A stretch of DNA of 64,000 nt from Cytophagales bacterium (GTDB lineage: Bacteria > Bacteroidota > Bacteroidia > Cytophagales > Cyclobacteriaceae): positions 62,001-126,000 of the forward strand of contig JAFLBR010000002.1 of the NCBI GenBank assembly GCA_017303795.1. The letters are read 5' to 3'. Below the pieces are notes generated by a model. It made no database searches. It had not been told where the DNA came from and saw nothing but the letters and a program-made list of their open reading frames with translations. The translations under genes were made by a program, and so were the position numbers. Within the stretch, counting starts at the first letter, position 1, and every line of letters starts with the position of its first letter. This document shows, one piece after another, positions 35,283 to 43,942 of the stretch.

Positions 35283-37757
35283 CTACTCGTCCTTCAACAC
35301 CTTAACGGGATTAGTTAACGCAGCTTTTACCGAATGATAACTTGTAATCAGTATCGCGATAAGCAATGTACCAAGTCCTACACCAAAGAATATCCACACC
35401 GAAGGTGTAATGCGATAGGCAAAATCCTGTAACCATTGTTCCATCAGCCAATAGGCGAGTGGCGCTCCAATTATAAAAGCAATAATTACCAGCATAGTAA
35501 AATTCCGGGTAATGAGGGTAAGTATATCCAACACGCTGGCACCAGAAACTTTCCGGATACCAATCTCTTTGGTGCGTTGTTCCAAGGTGTAAACAATCAT
35601 ACCCAGTAAGCCTAAGGCAGCAATCAAAATGGCAAGCGATGCCATTACAGTAAGTATTCCGCCAAAGCGCTGTTGCGTTTTAAAAGTATCAGCAAAGGCA
35701 TCGTCCACAAATTCATATTGCAGGGGTGTATCGCCAGCATGTATTTTCCAGAGTGTATTTAATTCGGCAAATGTTTTATCCCAGCCTTCAGTGCCTTGTG
35801 GATTAATTCGCAACAGGATGTATTTTTTATCGCCAAGGCCAAACAGGTTAGCCGATTTGTTATGGAATACAGCCATGGGCTCGATCGGGCTCTCTAACGA
35901 CCAGAAATTGAAATCGGCCATAATACCGATCACTTCAAATTTTATTTCGCCTCCGGGCGCTTCTATCTTTTTGCCAATGGCAGTTTCATCTACGGCCCAG
36001 CCAATCCGTTTTACAGCCGTTTCGTTTAAGATAACACGTTCGTAATCGCCACCATTGTCGGCAATAAAATTGCGACCATATTTTATTTTAATACTCATAG
36101 TGGGAATGAAGGCTTCATCGCCACTGGTATAGTTAAGGGCAAACGTCTGGCTGTTCATACCATCGGCACTAAACTTATCGCCACCCCACACGCGTGGTGG
36201 TACCGAAGTACAAGCACTGGCGTTGATAACACCACTTACCTGTTCAGTTGCCTTTACAAGTGTTTCCGGATCTTTAACCAGATTTACATGATTCAGCACC
36301 AATAAGTTTTCTTTATCGAAGCCAAGTTCTTTTTCGGTTACGTAATTCAATTGTTGAAACACAATGGCCGTGCATGCTACCAGTATAATGGAAACACTGA
36401 ATTGAAACACAACTAATCCATTGCGAAATGCTTTACCCTTGGTACCGGCTTTCAGTTTTCCTTTCATTCCTTCTACCGGATGAAATCCCGTAAGGAAATA
36501 AGTGGGATAGCTGCTGGCCACAATAGCCATAACAACCACAAGTGCAACAATAGAGAGAACCAGTCCGCCATCGCTAAACAGATTGAAAGAAATCTGTTGA
36601 CCCGTTAAGATATTAAACGCGGGCATTGCCAACTGAATAAGTGCAAGCGCAGCAACCAGGGCAATGCCACAAAAGGCGAGTGCTTCCAGAAAATAATTAA
36701 GGCTTAATTCTTTTCGGCCTAAGCCTAAGATTTTCCGAACGCTTGCTTCTTTAACCCTGCGTGTAAATTGTGCGGTAGATAAATTCATAAAGTTGATGCA
36801 CGCCAGCAGCAGAATAAAAATGGCAATGCCCATCATGGCATATACCATCTTTTTATTGCCGGGTTCATTCAATCGATTATAAACTACTTGTTCAGGCAAA
36901 TGAATGCTTAACATCGGTTGCAGAAACAAATCCCACTTCTTTCCGGATTTGATGTATTCATCATACGACACGTTCATAATCCGCTGCAGCGTTTCTTCTG
37001 CATACTTGCGTGGAATAGTTGTCAGCTTGTTTTTTGTATTAGCTATGTCTGTGCCTTCGCGCAAGCGCACATAGGTTTCCAGTTGTGTAAATACCCAGCT
37101 CCAATGTAATCGGGCAATGGTTGGAAAGCTGCTCATGGAAAGCAAAACATCAAACTCGATATAAGAATTATCGGGTGTATCTTTTACTATGCCGGTAACT
37201 TCATACGTTTGCTGATTATCGAACGTACCCAATCGCACCAATTTGCCGATTGGGTTTTCATCGCCAAAATATTTTTTGGCTGTGGATTCGCTCATCACCA
37301 TCGTATTGGCTTGCTTCAATACATGGTTTGGTTCGCCATGAATTAACGGAAAGCTAAACATGGCAAAGAAGTTGGTGTCGGCAGCCAGAATTTTATCTTC
37401 TTCAAATACCAGTACTTCGCCTTTGGCATTGGTATAACTGATAATAAAATTGCCGGGTGTGTGAATGCTGGTTAGCAACTCAGCTTCCGGAAGTTCGGCC
37501 CGCAGGGCAGTAGCCACGCCTGGCCCGGTAGATGAAAACTGATTGTTGTCGTTCTCGCCCCAGATAAAAGTTTGATTGATCCGGTAAATGCGTTCGGCAT
37601 GGTTGTGAAAGCTGTCGTAGCTCATCTCGTGCCGCACATACAAGTAAATCAGCACTGCGCTGGAAATACTTACGGTTAAGCCAAGCAGGTTAATAATACT
37701 AAAGAGCTTTTGGCGACTTAGGTTTCGAAGAAACAGCAGCACGTAATTCCGGATCAT
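35283..37757 (-). CDS. FtsX/MacB-type ABC transporter permease (paralog 4)
   Basis: An 824-residue permease with the same double FtsX layout: RRVKEASVRKILGL (first block, about 335) and QRTKEIGIRKVSGA (second, about 735), tail NPVKVLKDE. No ATPase is next to it. Upstream it carries both an enhancer-like palindrome (37870) and a sigma-54-like element (37783-37797) at the spacing seen ahead of the HlyD and ATPase 2 genes, which links it to the NtrC-type regulator 25 kb away. Confidence 0.88.
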   Translation of the reverse strand: MIRNYVLLFLRNLSRQKLFSIINLLGLTVSISSAVLIYLYVRHEMSYDSFHNHAERIYRINQTFIWGENDNNQFSSTGPGVATALRAELPEAELLTSIHTPGNFIISYTNAKGEVLVFEEDKILAADTNFFAMFSFPLIHGEPNHVLKQANTMVMSESTAKKYFGDENPIGKLVRLGTFDNQQTYEVTGIVKDTPDNSYIEFDVLLSMSSFPTIARLHWSWVFTQLETYVRLREGTDIANTKNKLTTIPRKYAEETLQRIMNVSYDEYIKSGKKWDLFLQPMLSIHLPEQVVYNRLNEPGNKKMVYAMMGIAIFILLLACINFMNLSTAQFTRRVKEASVRKILGLGRKELSLNYFLEALAFCGIALVAALALIQLAMPAFNILTGQQISFNLFSDGGLVLSIVALVVVMAIVASSYPTYFLTGFHPVEGMKGKLKAGTKGKAFRNGLVVFQFSVSIILVACTAIVFQQLNYVTEKELGFDKENLLVLNHVNLVKDPETLVKATEQVSGVINASACTSVPPRVWGGDKFSADGMNSQTFALNYTSGDEAFIPTMSIKIKYGRNFIADNGGDYERVILNETAVKRIGWAVDETAIGKKIEAPGGEIKFEVIGIMADFNFWSLESPIEPMAVFHNKSANLFGLGDKKYILLRINPQGTEGWDKTFAELNTLWKIHAGDTPLQYEFVDDAFADTFKTQQRFGGILTVMASLAILIAALGLLGMIVYTLEQRTKEIGIRKVSGASVLDILTLITRNFTMLVIIAFIIGAPLAYWLMEQWLQDFAYRITPSVWIFFGVGLGTLLIAILITSYHSVKAALTNPVKVLKDE

Positions 37758-37782
37758 AGGTTGGTATTTGTTGCATGCAGTT

Positions 37783-37797
37783 TCAAAGGCTGTACCA
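37783..37797 (-). promoter_or_regulatory. Candidate sigma-54 promoter of permease 4
   Basis: On the minus strand TGGTACAGCCTTTGA, a TGGYAC-N5-TTG element 26 bases before the start. The -12 part is weaker than usual (TTGA for TTGC). Support comes mainly from the 73-base distance to the palindrome upstream. Confidence 0.5.
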
Positions 37798-37869
37798 GTA
37801 CCTAATCAATTGAATTTATACGGGTTACGTGGTTTTGAAATTGCGTGGTGTTCATTTCAGTTATGCAAC

Positions 37870-37885
37870 CGTCCGCCAGCGGGCG
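37870..37885. promoter_or_regulatory. Candidate NtrC-type enhancer of permease 4
   Basis: CGTCCGCCAGCGGGCG, 13 of 16 identical to the site at 10220. It lies 113 bases upstream of the permease start and 73 bases from the sigma-54-like element, in a 317-base gap shared with the divergent symporter gene. The rest of the gap shows no gene. Confidence 0.6.
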
Positions 37886-38074
37886 AGCATCAGGCTTACA
37901 ACTGTTAACCATGGAAGGCTGATAAATCGCAACGCCATTCAAAAAATAATAGCAGGTAGTTAAGCCACGGTAGTTGCTACTTTCAAAAAAGAACCTGATT
38001 TTTATTCAGAAAACCATTGCGGAAAGCGCTCTTGGTACAGATCAATTTAAGCATTACTAACCTACACCTTCTAC

Positions 38075-39739
38075 ATGGAACCTAAAGATTATTATGTATT
38101 CATTATCTACTTCATTATTGTAGCCGGATATGGGTACTGGATTTACCAACGAAAAAAGAAAGCCACTGCCGATTCAAAAGATTTCTTTCTGGCCGAAGGT
38201 TCCCTTACCTGGTGGGCTATCGGTGCCTCGCTGATTGCCTCCAACATTTCTGCCGAGCAGATGATTGGGATGTCGGGCAATGGATTTAGTATGGGGCTTG
38301 CCATTGCTACTTACGAGTGGATGGCTGCAGCAACCTTGATTGTAGTGGGTGTATTTTTTCTCCCGATTTATCTGAAGAATAAAATTTATACCATGCCTCA
38401 GTTTTTGCGGCAGCGGTACAATCCGCAAGTGGCCAACATCATGGCTATCTTCTGGCTATCGCTTTACATTATTGTAAACCTTACGTCCATTTTGTTTTTG
38501 GGTGCCTTGGCTATCAGCACAGTATCAGGTATCAACTTTACGTTGGCTATGTTATTCCTTGCGGGATTTGCCATTATAATTACACTGGGCGGTATGAAGG
38601 TTATTGGTTATACCGATGTAATTCAGGTATTCTTTCTGATACTCGGTGGTCTGGCTACAACTTATCTGGCGCTTAACCTCGTGTCCGAACAATTTGGTAC
38701 AACGGGTGTATGGAATGGTCTCTCGTTACTTTCAGAAAAAGCTTCCGACCATTTTGATATGGTGTTTACACAAGAAAATCAACACTTCATTAGTTTGCCT
38801 GGTATTACTATTATGTTGGGCGGGATGTGGATTGTGAACCTGAACTATTGGGGCTGTAATCAATACATTACCCAACGGGCTTTGGGTGCCGATTTAAATA
38901 CTGCACGCAACGGACTTTTGTTTGCGGCTTATCTAAAAATGTTAATGCCTGTTATTGTTGTGTTGCCGGGCATAGCGGCTTATGTGCTTTGGAAGAATGG
39001 CATGTTCCAAACCGAAATGCTTAAAGATGGTGAGCTGATGCAGGACAATGCCTATCCGGTGCTGCTTAATTTATTACCTGCCGGATTGAAAGGATTATCA
39101 TTTGCGGCACTTACGGCTGCGGTGGTGGCTTCGCTTGCCGGAAAAGCCAATAGTATCTCTACCATTTTTACATTGGATATTTATAAGAACACCATCAACA
39201 AAAATGCTTCGGAAAAAAATCTGGTGTGGGTTGGTCGGATTGCCGTTGTGGTTTCTATGATCTTAGCTTTAATCATCGCACCCTTTCTGGGAATTGATAA
39301 GAAAGGTGGTTTTGAATTTATTCAGGAATATACCGGCTTTGTATCACCTGGTATTTTTGCCATGTTTATTTTCGGGTTCTTCTGGAAGCGCACCACATCT
39401 GCGGCAGCCATGTTTGCCATTATCGGTGGATTTGCCTGCTCGGTAATCTTTAAAGTTTTACCCGATTATGTGGATGTTTCCTTCTTGCAGCCTTTTGGTT
39501 TTGCAGCATTAAACCCAGCCACCGGCATCATTGAAATTCCATTTTTGGATAGGATGGGCTTTGTGTTTGTAATCTGCGTAATCGGCATGATCCTGATTAG
39601 TTTAGCAACACCGGCACACAAACGACCAACCAATACCATTGAAGTGGATGTGAAAATGTTCAAGACCACACCGGGTTTTGCCATAGGTGCAATTATTGTG
39701 TTGATTGCATTGGCGGTATTGTATTATACATTCTGGTAG
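38075..39739 (+). CDS. Sodium/solute symporter (SSS family, SGLT-like)
   Basis: A 554-residue transporter with about 14 spans. Family motifs: FFLAEGSLTWWAIGASLIASNISAEQMIGMSG (Na-binding first helix region), MPQFLRQRYN, WIVNLNYWGCNQYITQRALGA and FAALTAAVVASLAGKANSISTIFTLDIY. The last matches sugar and inositol transporters of the SGLT subgroup in Bacteroidota. Substrate probably a sugar. It is monocistronic; no catabolic genes are adjacent. Confidence 0.88.
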   Translation: MEPKDYYVFIIYFIIVAGYGYWIYQRKKKATADSKDFFLAEGSLTWWAIGASLIASNISAEQMIGMSGNGFSMGLAIATYEWMAAATLIVVGVFFLPIYLKNKIYTMPQFLRQRYNPQVANIMAIFWLSLYIIVNLTSILFLGALAISTVSGINFTLAMLFLAGFAIIITLGGMKVIGYTDVIQVFFLILGGLATTYLALNLVSEQFGTTGVWNGLSLLSEKASDHFDMVFTQENQHFISLPGITIMLGGMWIVNLNYWGCNQYITQRALGADLNTARNGLLFAAYLKMLMPVIVVLPGIAAYVLWKNGMFQTEMLKDGELMQDNAYPVLLNLLPAGLKGLSFAALTAAVVASLAGKANSISTIFTLDIYKNTINKNASEKNLVWVGRIAVVVSMILALIIAPFLGIDKKGGFEFIQEYTGFVSPGIFAMFIFGFFWKRTTSAAAMFAIIGGFACSVIFKVLPDYVDVSFLQPFGFAALNPATGIIEIPFLDRMGFVFVICVIGMILISLATPAHKRPTNTIEVDVKMFKTTPGFAIGAIIVLIALAVLYYTFW

Positions 39740-39756
39740 GGCAAGATTGGCGTTAC

Positions 39757-39805
39757 AAGGTTGACAACCTTTTAATAGTAAGAAGCAAAAGGTTGTCAAC
39801 CTTTT
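39757..39805. repeat. Two tandem palindromes after the symporter gene
   Basis: AAGGTTGACAACCTTTT (39757-39773) and AAAAGGTTGTCAACCTTTT (39787-39805), each palindromic and similar to 32144-32160. Together they can fold into one long hairpin with a T-run, so they may also end the symporter transcript. Confidence 0.6.
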
Positions 39806-39895
39806 GATAATTAAACAGATTTTGGCACTGCTGAAATCTGTTTTTTTTATTTTGAGTATAAACTCAATCAACAAGATAGCATTAAATTTACTTCA

Positions 39896-40861
39896 ATGAA
39901 CCGCATCGACCGCCTTACTGCTATTCTCATTCATCTGCAAACCAAACGTGTGGTGAAAGCGGAAGAAATTGCCGAGCGTTTTGGTATGAGTCTGCGCACG
40001 GTTTATCGCGATGTAAAAGCGCTGATGGAAGCCGGAGTGCCGATTGGCTCAGAAGCCGGTAAGGGTTATTTTATTGTAGATGGATTTCATCTGCCTCCCG
40101 TCATGTTTACACAAGACGAAGCCAACTCCATGATACTGGCCGGCAAATTAGTAGAACAGATTGCTGATAAGTCGGTGCGCCAAGCGTTTAGCTCTGCACT
40201 ATACAAAATTAAATCGGTGTTGAGCGATGATGATAAAGATGGTGTTGAGAATCTGGATTCTAACATTCAGGTTTATTTCCGTGGACGAACCAACGAAAAT
40301 CAAGATCATTCATTTCCCGATCATTTTATGACCGAGATTCAACGTGCGGTAGCGCGAAAGCAGGTTTTAAAATTAGATTATGTAAATCAAGCCGGTGAAG
40401 TATCGCAGCGACATATTGAACCCGCTGGAATTTTTTTCTACAGTTTGGCCTGGCATCTTATTGGGTGGTGCCGATTACGAAACGGTTATCGCGATTTTCG
40501 TTCCGACAGAATAAAAAATCTGACAAATACAGGTGAAGAGTTTAGCGAGCGCAGTACGGTTTCGCTTAAAGAATATTTTAAAGCAATGTATGCCGCAAAC
40601 GAAAACCTTGCCCCGGCTGTGGTTATTTTCGAAAAGAAAGCTTTGCATGGCCGCGCGTTAAGTTCAACCACCACTCAAACCGATTTAGGCGATCGTATCC
40701 GGGCCGAATTTGTGATGGACAGTATTGATTTTATAGCACGCTGGTTATTGATGTATGGCAAAGGTGTAGAAATAGAATCACCCGATAGCTTGCGCGAACG
40801 CGTGGCTGAATTGGCAGAAGAACTTCATGCGCATTACAACCTGAGTAAGGTTGATACCTGA
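39896..40861 (+). CDS. YafY-type transcriptional regulator (HTH + WYL)
   Basis: A 321-residue regulator: N-terminal HTH_11 winged helix (MNRIDRLTAILIHLQTKRVV, then AEEIAERFGMSLRTVYRDV) and a WYL domain (about 140-225) with LDYVNQAGEVSQRHIEPAGIFFYSLAWHLIGWCRLRNGYRDFR, followed by the WCX extension. WYL domains sense nucleic acid or small ligands. Two palindromes lie just downstream, before a GyrI-like gene; they are plausible targets. Confidence 0.88.
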   Translation: MNRIDRLTAILIHLQTKRVVKAEEIAERFGMSLRTVYRDVKALMEAGVPIGSEAGKGYFIVDGFHLPPVMFTQDEANSMILAGKLVEQIADKSVRQAFSSALYKIKSVLSDDDKDGVENLDSNIQVYFRGRTNENQDHSFPDHFMTEIQRAVARKQVLKLDYVNQAGEVSQRHIEPAGIFFYSLAWHLIGWCRLRNGYRDFRSDRIKNLTNTGEEFSERSTVSLKEYFKAMYAANENLAPAVVIFEKKALHGRALSSTTTQTDLGDRIRAEFVMDSIDFIARWLLMYGKGVEIESPDSLRERVAELAEELHAHYNLSKVDT

Positions 40862-40870
40862 TACCTTCTC

Positions 40871-40888
40871 CTGACATAACCTTGTCAG
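40871..40888. promoter_or_regulatory. Palindromic operator candidate 1
   Basis: CTGACATAACCTTGTCAG: inverted CTGACA / TGTCAG with a 6-base center, ten bases after the WYL regulator stop. A second copy of the pattern follows 53 bp downstream (center to center). Confidence 0.6.
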
Positions 40889-40922
40889 TGCTTTTAAAAA
40901 AAACTTAAAATTTATTTTTTCT

Positions 40923-40942
40923 GGTGACATAGGGCTGTCACC
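40923..40942. promoter_or_regulatory. Palindromic operator candidate 2
   Basis: GGTGACATAGGGCTGTCACC: same TGACA-N6-TGTCA core as candidate 1, with longer arms, 35 bases before the GyrI-like start. Five helical turns separate the two sites, fitting cooperative binding by the upstream regulator. Confidence 0.62.
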
Positions 40943-40976
40943 TGCGTGGGCGTGATTAGCATAAAAATTAATCGCC

Positions 40977-41441
40977 ATGCAAACCTCAACGCCAGTTCTT
41001 AAAATCGTTAAGCCTATCAATTTCTTGTTTTACCGTACCGAAACAACGGTCGATAAACTCAATACATTGTTTTGGGTAGCGCCAGAACTTTTTCAGGAAG
41101 CCGTTCTTAACCGACTTACCATTACAGGCCCCGTTCATTGGCACTACATTGGGTTTACCGACCTATCAAAGCCATTTACTTTAGAGATTGCGTTACCGGT
41201 AGGCGAGGTGCTGGCCGATTACGATGGCAAGTTCCATTTTAAACGCACCGAAGAGTTTAAGTGCTTAACAGCAACCCATGAAGGTAACTGGCTAGAGATA
41301 CCAAACAGCTACCAAAAGTTAATGCAGGTGGTACAGGAACAGCAGTTGCAACCCCGTGGTATTAATCGCGAGTTGTATGTGAACGTAGATTTTAATTTTC
41401 CGGAAGCCAATACAACCGAATTACAATTGGGCTTATTATGA
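40977..41441 (+). CDS. GyrI-like/SOUL-fold effector-binding protein
   Basis: A 154-residue protein without a DNA-binding domain. The layout (FYRTETTVDKLNTLFWVAPELFQEAVLNRL, HWHYIGFTDLSKPFTLEIALPV, CLTATHEGNWLEIPNSYQKLMQVVQ, NRELYVNVDFNFPEANTTELQLGL) matches GyrI-like small-molecule-binding domains, with the typical E-x-Y and closing strand. It may bind a hydrophobic or cationic ligand. Palindromes ahead point to control by the WYL regulator. Its stop overlaps a 32-codon frame. Confidence 0.7.
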   Translation: MQTSTPVLKIVKPINFLFYRTETTVDKLNTLFWVAPELFQEAVLNRLTITGPVHWHYIGFTDLSKPFTLEIALPVGEVLADYDGKFHFKRTEEFKCLTATHEGNWLEIPNSYQKLMQVVQEQQLQPRGINRELYVNVDFNFPEANTTELQLGLL

Positions 41442-41536
41442 ACCGCAGTCGCTTATTCGTTTTGTTGGCCGGATTAGTTATAGCAGCATTGTCAATCTTT
41501 ATAATTGTTTTGGGTTATGGAAGTGTTGGTATTTAA
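41438..41536 (+). CDS. 32-residue single-span microprotein
   Basis: The ATG overlaps the previous stop (ATGA), and the frame ends inside the next gene (20-base overlap). It encodes MNRSRLFVLLAGLVIAALSI, then FIIVLGYGSVGI: a basic start and one membrane span with almost no soluble part. Coupled overlaps on both sides make chance less likely. Small size and lack of known family leave the function open. Confidence 0.5.
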   Translation: MNRSRLFVLLAGLVIAALSIFIIVLGYGSVGI

Positions 41537-41723
41537 AACCTCGGTTCAATCGGCAGATCATATATTGCGACTAACGCCTTTGCTAAATCAGTTGGCTGGC
41601 ACTAACTGGAATTTTGCTTTAGATGATTGCGATCGTATTTTAAGGATTGTAGCACCTGTCGAATCAGATGCAGCCGTTCGGTTGTTGACTGCACACGGTT
41701 TTGATTGCGAAGAGCTGGAATAA
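41517..41723 (+). CDS. Small HMA-fold-like protein without the metal motif
   Basis: A 68-residue protein (MEVLVFKTSVQSADHILRLT at the start, ending TAHGFDCEELE). The predicted beta-alpha-beta pattern and size resemble ferredoxin-like HMA domains, but the CxxC metal site is absent (SVQSAD in its place). Such proteins are common in Bacteroidota; function unknown. ATG 41517 is used rather than the TTG four codons earlier. It overlaps the microprotein. Confidence 0.6.
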   Translation: MEVLVFKTSVQSADHILRLTPLLNQLAGTNWNFALDDCDRILRIVAPVESDAAVRLLTAHGFDCEELE

Positions 41724-41741
41724 ATATAAATGTTTACAGAA

Positions 41742-42260
41742 ATGAGAAAAATAATTTTGGGTCTTGCCGTTAGCCTCGATGGTTTTATTGAAGGCCCTAA
41801 TGGAGAATATGATTGGTGCTTTATCGATCAGGATTATGGACTTACAGAATTTTCAACACACATAGATGCGTTGGTGATGGGCCGAAAGACCTATGACATG
41901 ATGAAGGGTTATGAGGGTGCGAATCCGTGGAGTCATGCAAAAACATACGTATTCTCGCGCACGTTAAAGCCCGAATCAGGTTTTGAATTACTGAACGGGG
42001 ATCTGGTTGAAACCATAAATCAATTAAAGCAACAACCGGGTAAGAACATCTGGTTGTTTGACGGAGCCGATCTTACTATGCAGTTCATTAATCATAACCT
42101 GATTGACGAGTACTGGCTTTCTATTCACCCGATTTTGTTAGGCGCGGGCAAACCGTTGTTTCATGGAATAACAGATCGCAAAAAGCTTAAACTGGTTGAA
42201 AGCAAAGTATATGAAACTGGTTTGGTTTCAGTGAAGTATCAGCCGGAAGTTGGTGTCTGA
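41742..42260 (+). CDS. RibD C-terminal/DHFR-like reductase family protein
   Basis: A 172-residue protein of the dihydrofolate-reductase fold: ILGLAVSLDGFIEGPNGEYDW at the start, IDALVMGRKTYDMM, and LFDGADLTMQFINHNLIDEYWLSIHPILLGAGKPLF. This is the YwjB/YyaP-type group, NADPH-binding proteins of unknown substrate. The ATG at 41742 gives the conserved start. It lies in a close run of same-strand genes. Confidence 0.85.
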   Translation: MRKIILGLAVSLDGFIEGPNGEYDWCFIDQDYGLTEFSTHIDALVMGRKTYDMMKGYEGANPWSHAKTYVFSRTLKPESGFELLNGDLVETINQLKQQPGKNIWLFDGADLTMQFINHNLIDEYWLSIHPILLGAGKPLFHGITDRKKLKLVESKVYETGLVSVKYQPEVGV

Positions 42261-42293
42261 CTTTTATGTTAACTTCACTTTAACATCATCACA

Positions 42294-42746
42294 ATGAAAA
42301 AAATAGCCACGCTTAAGAAAGTTGTTAAGAAGTCAACTCAGAAATCCTGGGCCGATAGAATGGAAAAGGATCATTCAGTAGTAAAAAAGTTGGATAAAGA
42401 CTTTGCTGATATGAAGGCCGGTAGCCTGATGTACATCTCCAATCCCAAAACAATTGAAGCCTACATTCGCAATATCCCGAAAGGCAAAGCGGTAAATTTA
42501 AAAACTATGCGCAAAGATCTGGCGTTTGAACATGCCGCTGAAGTTACGTGTCCGGTTACAACCGGAATTTTTCTGCGCATTGTAGCCGAAGCAGCAAACG
42601 AACAACTTGAGCAAGGAAAATCTATTGGTAGAATAACGCCCTTCTGGCGTGTGATTGATACAAAGATGCCGTTGGCAAAGAAATTAACCTTCGGAACAAA
42701 ACTTATCCGCGAACAGCGCAAAAAAGAAAAGTTGGATTTACTATAA
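42294..42746 (+). CDS. MGMT-like (alkyltransferase-like) protein lacking the active Cys
   Basis: A 150-residue basic protein. GSLMYISNPKTIEAYIRNIPKGKAVNLKTMRKDLA, then CPVTTGIFLRIVAEAANEQ and ITPFWRVIDTKMPL, follows the DNA-binding fold of O6-methylguanine methyltransferases; the PCHR active site is replaced by TPFWR, so alkyl transfer is not expected. Proteins of this form are annotated as MGMT-family in Bacteroidota (from memory). It may bind damaged DNA like alkyltransferase-like proteins. Confidence 0.55.
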   Translation: MKKIATLKKVVKKSTQKSWADRMEKDHSVVKKLDKDFADMKAGSLMYISNPKTIEAYIRNIPKGKAVNLKTMRKDLAFEHAAEVTCPVTTGIFLRIVAEAANEQLEQGKSIGRITPFWRVIDTKMPLAKKLTFGTKLIREQRKKEKLDLL

Positions 42747-42772
42747 GAGTTTAAGACTGTGTAAATTTGGCA

Positions 42773-43345
42773 ATGACAGTACCCGAAAAGGCCCACGCAG
42801 TAGCCGAAGTTTTTGATGAACTGGATGCACGCATCACGGCTTTTCAGGCCAATACAACCCTGCATTGCAAATTTGGGTGTGGCAAATGTTGTTTTAAACC
42901 CGATATAGAAGCGAGTGTGCTGGAGTTTCTTCCATTTGCATTGTACTTACATCAAAACAAACTGGCCGAACAATGGCTTGAAAAATTAGAAAGTACGAGC
43001 GATCCTTTATGTTTAATTCTCAATCCTACGCAAGCGGGCGCGGGTTTGTGTTCTGAGTATAAACATCGTGGTTTGATTTGTCGTTTGTTTGGTTACTCGG
43101 CCCGCACCAACAAGTATGGAAAGAAAGAACTGGTAACGTGTCAGATTATTAAAACCGAACAAGCCGAAGCGTACCAATCAGCAACAGCAAAAATTGAAAC
43201 CGAAATAGAAGTGCCGGTTATGAACCAGGTGTATATGCAACTGCACGCCATTGATTTCGATCTGGCCCAGAAATTTTACCCGATCAATCAGGCCATCCGC
43301 CACGCCATAGAAACCGTATTACAGTATTATGCTTACCGCGATTAA
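42773..43345 (+). CDS. YkgJ-family cysteine-cluster (Zn/Fe-chelating) protein
   Basis: A 190-residue protein with the family ligands: CKFGCGKCCFKPDIEASVLE (CxxxCGxCC, about 34-53), LCSEYKHRGLICRLFGY and VTCQIIK. Members hold a metal, perhaps a Fe-S cluster, and are of uncertain role. ATG 42773 is taken; a TTG two codons earlier is possible. It closes the run of small genes that begins at 40977. Confidence 0.85.
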   Translation: MTVPEKAHAVAEVFDELDARITAFQANTTLHCKFGCGKCCFKPDIEASVLEFLPFALYLHQNKLAEQWLEKLESTSDPLCLILNPTQAGAGLCSEYKHRGLICRLFGYSARTNKYGKKELVTCQIIKTEQAEAYQSATAKIETEIEVPVMNQVYMQLHAIDFDLAQKFYPINQAIRHAIETVLQYYAYRD

Positions 43346-43401
43346 GGCACGAGACAGATAGAGTACTAGCCGATCTTTATAATTAAACAGCATTTAATTT
43401 T

Positions 43402-43515
43402 GAAACTGAAGAGCGTTGGCAAGACAAAAAGGCGAGGGTGTGGTGGCTTGAGCGTTGAAGCATCTTTTTGTCTTGACTTTTTTTGGTACTTTTTTGTGTC
43501 AAGACAAAAAAGTAC
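43402..43515. repeat. Dispersed intergenic repeat, copy 2
   Basis: A 114-base near-copy of 29679-29790 in the same orientation, with scattered substitutions and two extra T/A in the homopolymer runs. It ends in the same hairpin. It follows the YkgJ gene; the surrounding 195 bases have no convincing gene. Confidence 0.75.
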
Positions 43516-43540
43516 AAGAAGAGGCCCTGAACTCAGGAAT

Positions 43541-43810
43541 TTAAAATCTATCAATAATAACCTTCCCAATCTTACTTAAAACCCCTGTTGAAAACTTGGG
43601 TTGAAGTAACAACTGCTGCGATTCGCTTTGCGATGAATTATCCAGCATCCAGGTAGTAATGGCAATAATCATGGCTACCAGAATACCAGCCACCAGAGTC
43701 AGGTCTTTATGTGTGATTTTAAACTGCACCGCCTGCTGGTTTCCAAAACCAGTGCCATTAGCCGCAAGGCTCGGTTTTTCTGATTTTTTGAGGTTTTGGG
43801 TTGGTTTCAT
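43541..43810 (-). CDS. Small single-span membrane protein, unknown
   Basis: An 89-residue protein with a polar N-terminus (SEKPSLAANGTGFGNQQ), one membrane span (LVAGILVAMIIAITTWML, about 39-56) and a short outer tail. No family is recognised. It is divergent from the thioredoxin-like gene, whose promoter must lie in the shared 132-base gap. Confidence 0.6.
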   Translation of the reverse strand: MKPTQNLKKSEKPSLAANGTGFGNQQAVQFKITHKDLTLVAGILVAMIIAITTWMLDNSSQSESQQLLLQPKFSTGVLSKIGKVIIDRF

Positions 43811-43942
43811 GTTCAGTTTTGTACAATTCTGTTGGTCTTATGCGGACAGCCGGTTACAGCGGCCCGGTGTTTGTTAATTAAACCAGCGGAACTTGTTTTC
43901 TTTTTACATTTGTTACAAGGTTTGACTCATAATTACAGATTT

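Noticed and set aside
39757-39805. Possible CRISPR-like repeat pair
   Set aside because: Only two short palindromes, no regular spacer series and no cas genes.
43366-43569. Open frame of 67 codons on the minus strand
   Set aside because: It lies mostly within the dispersed repeat; the other repeat copy does not preserve the frame.
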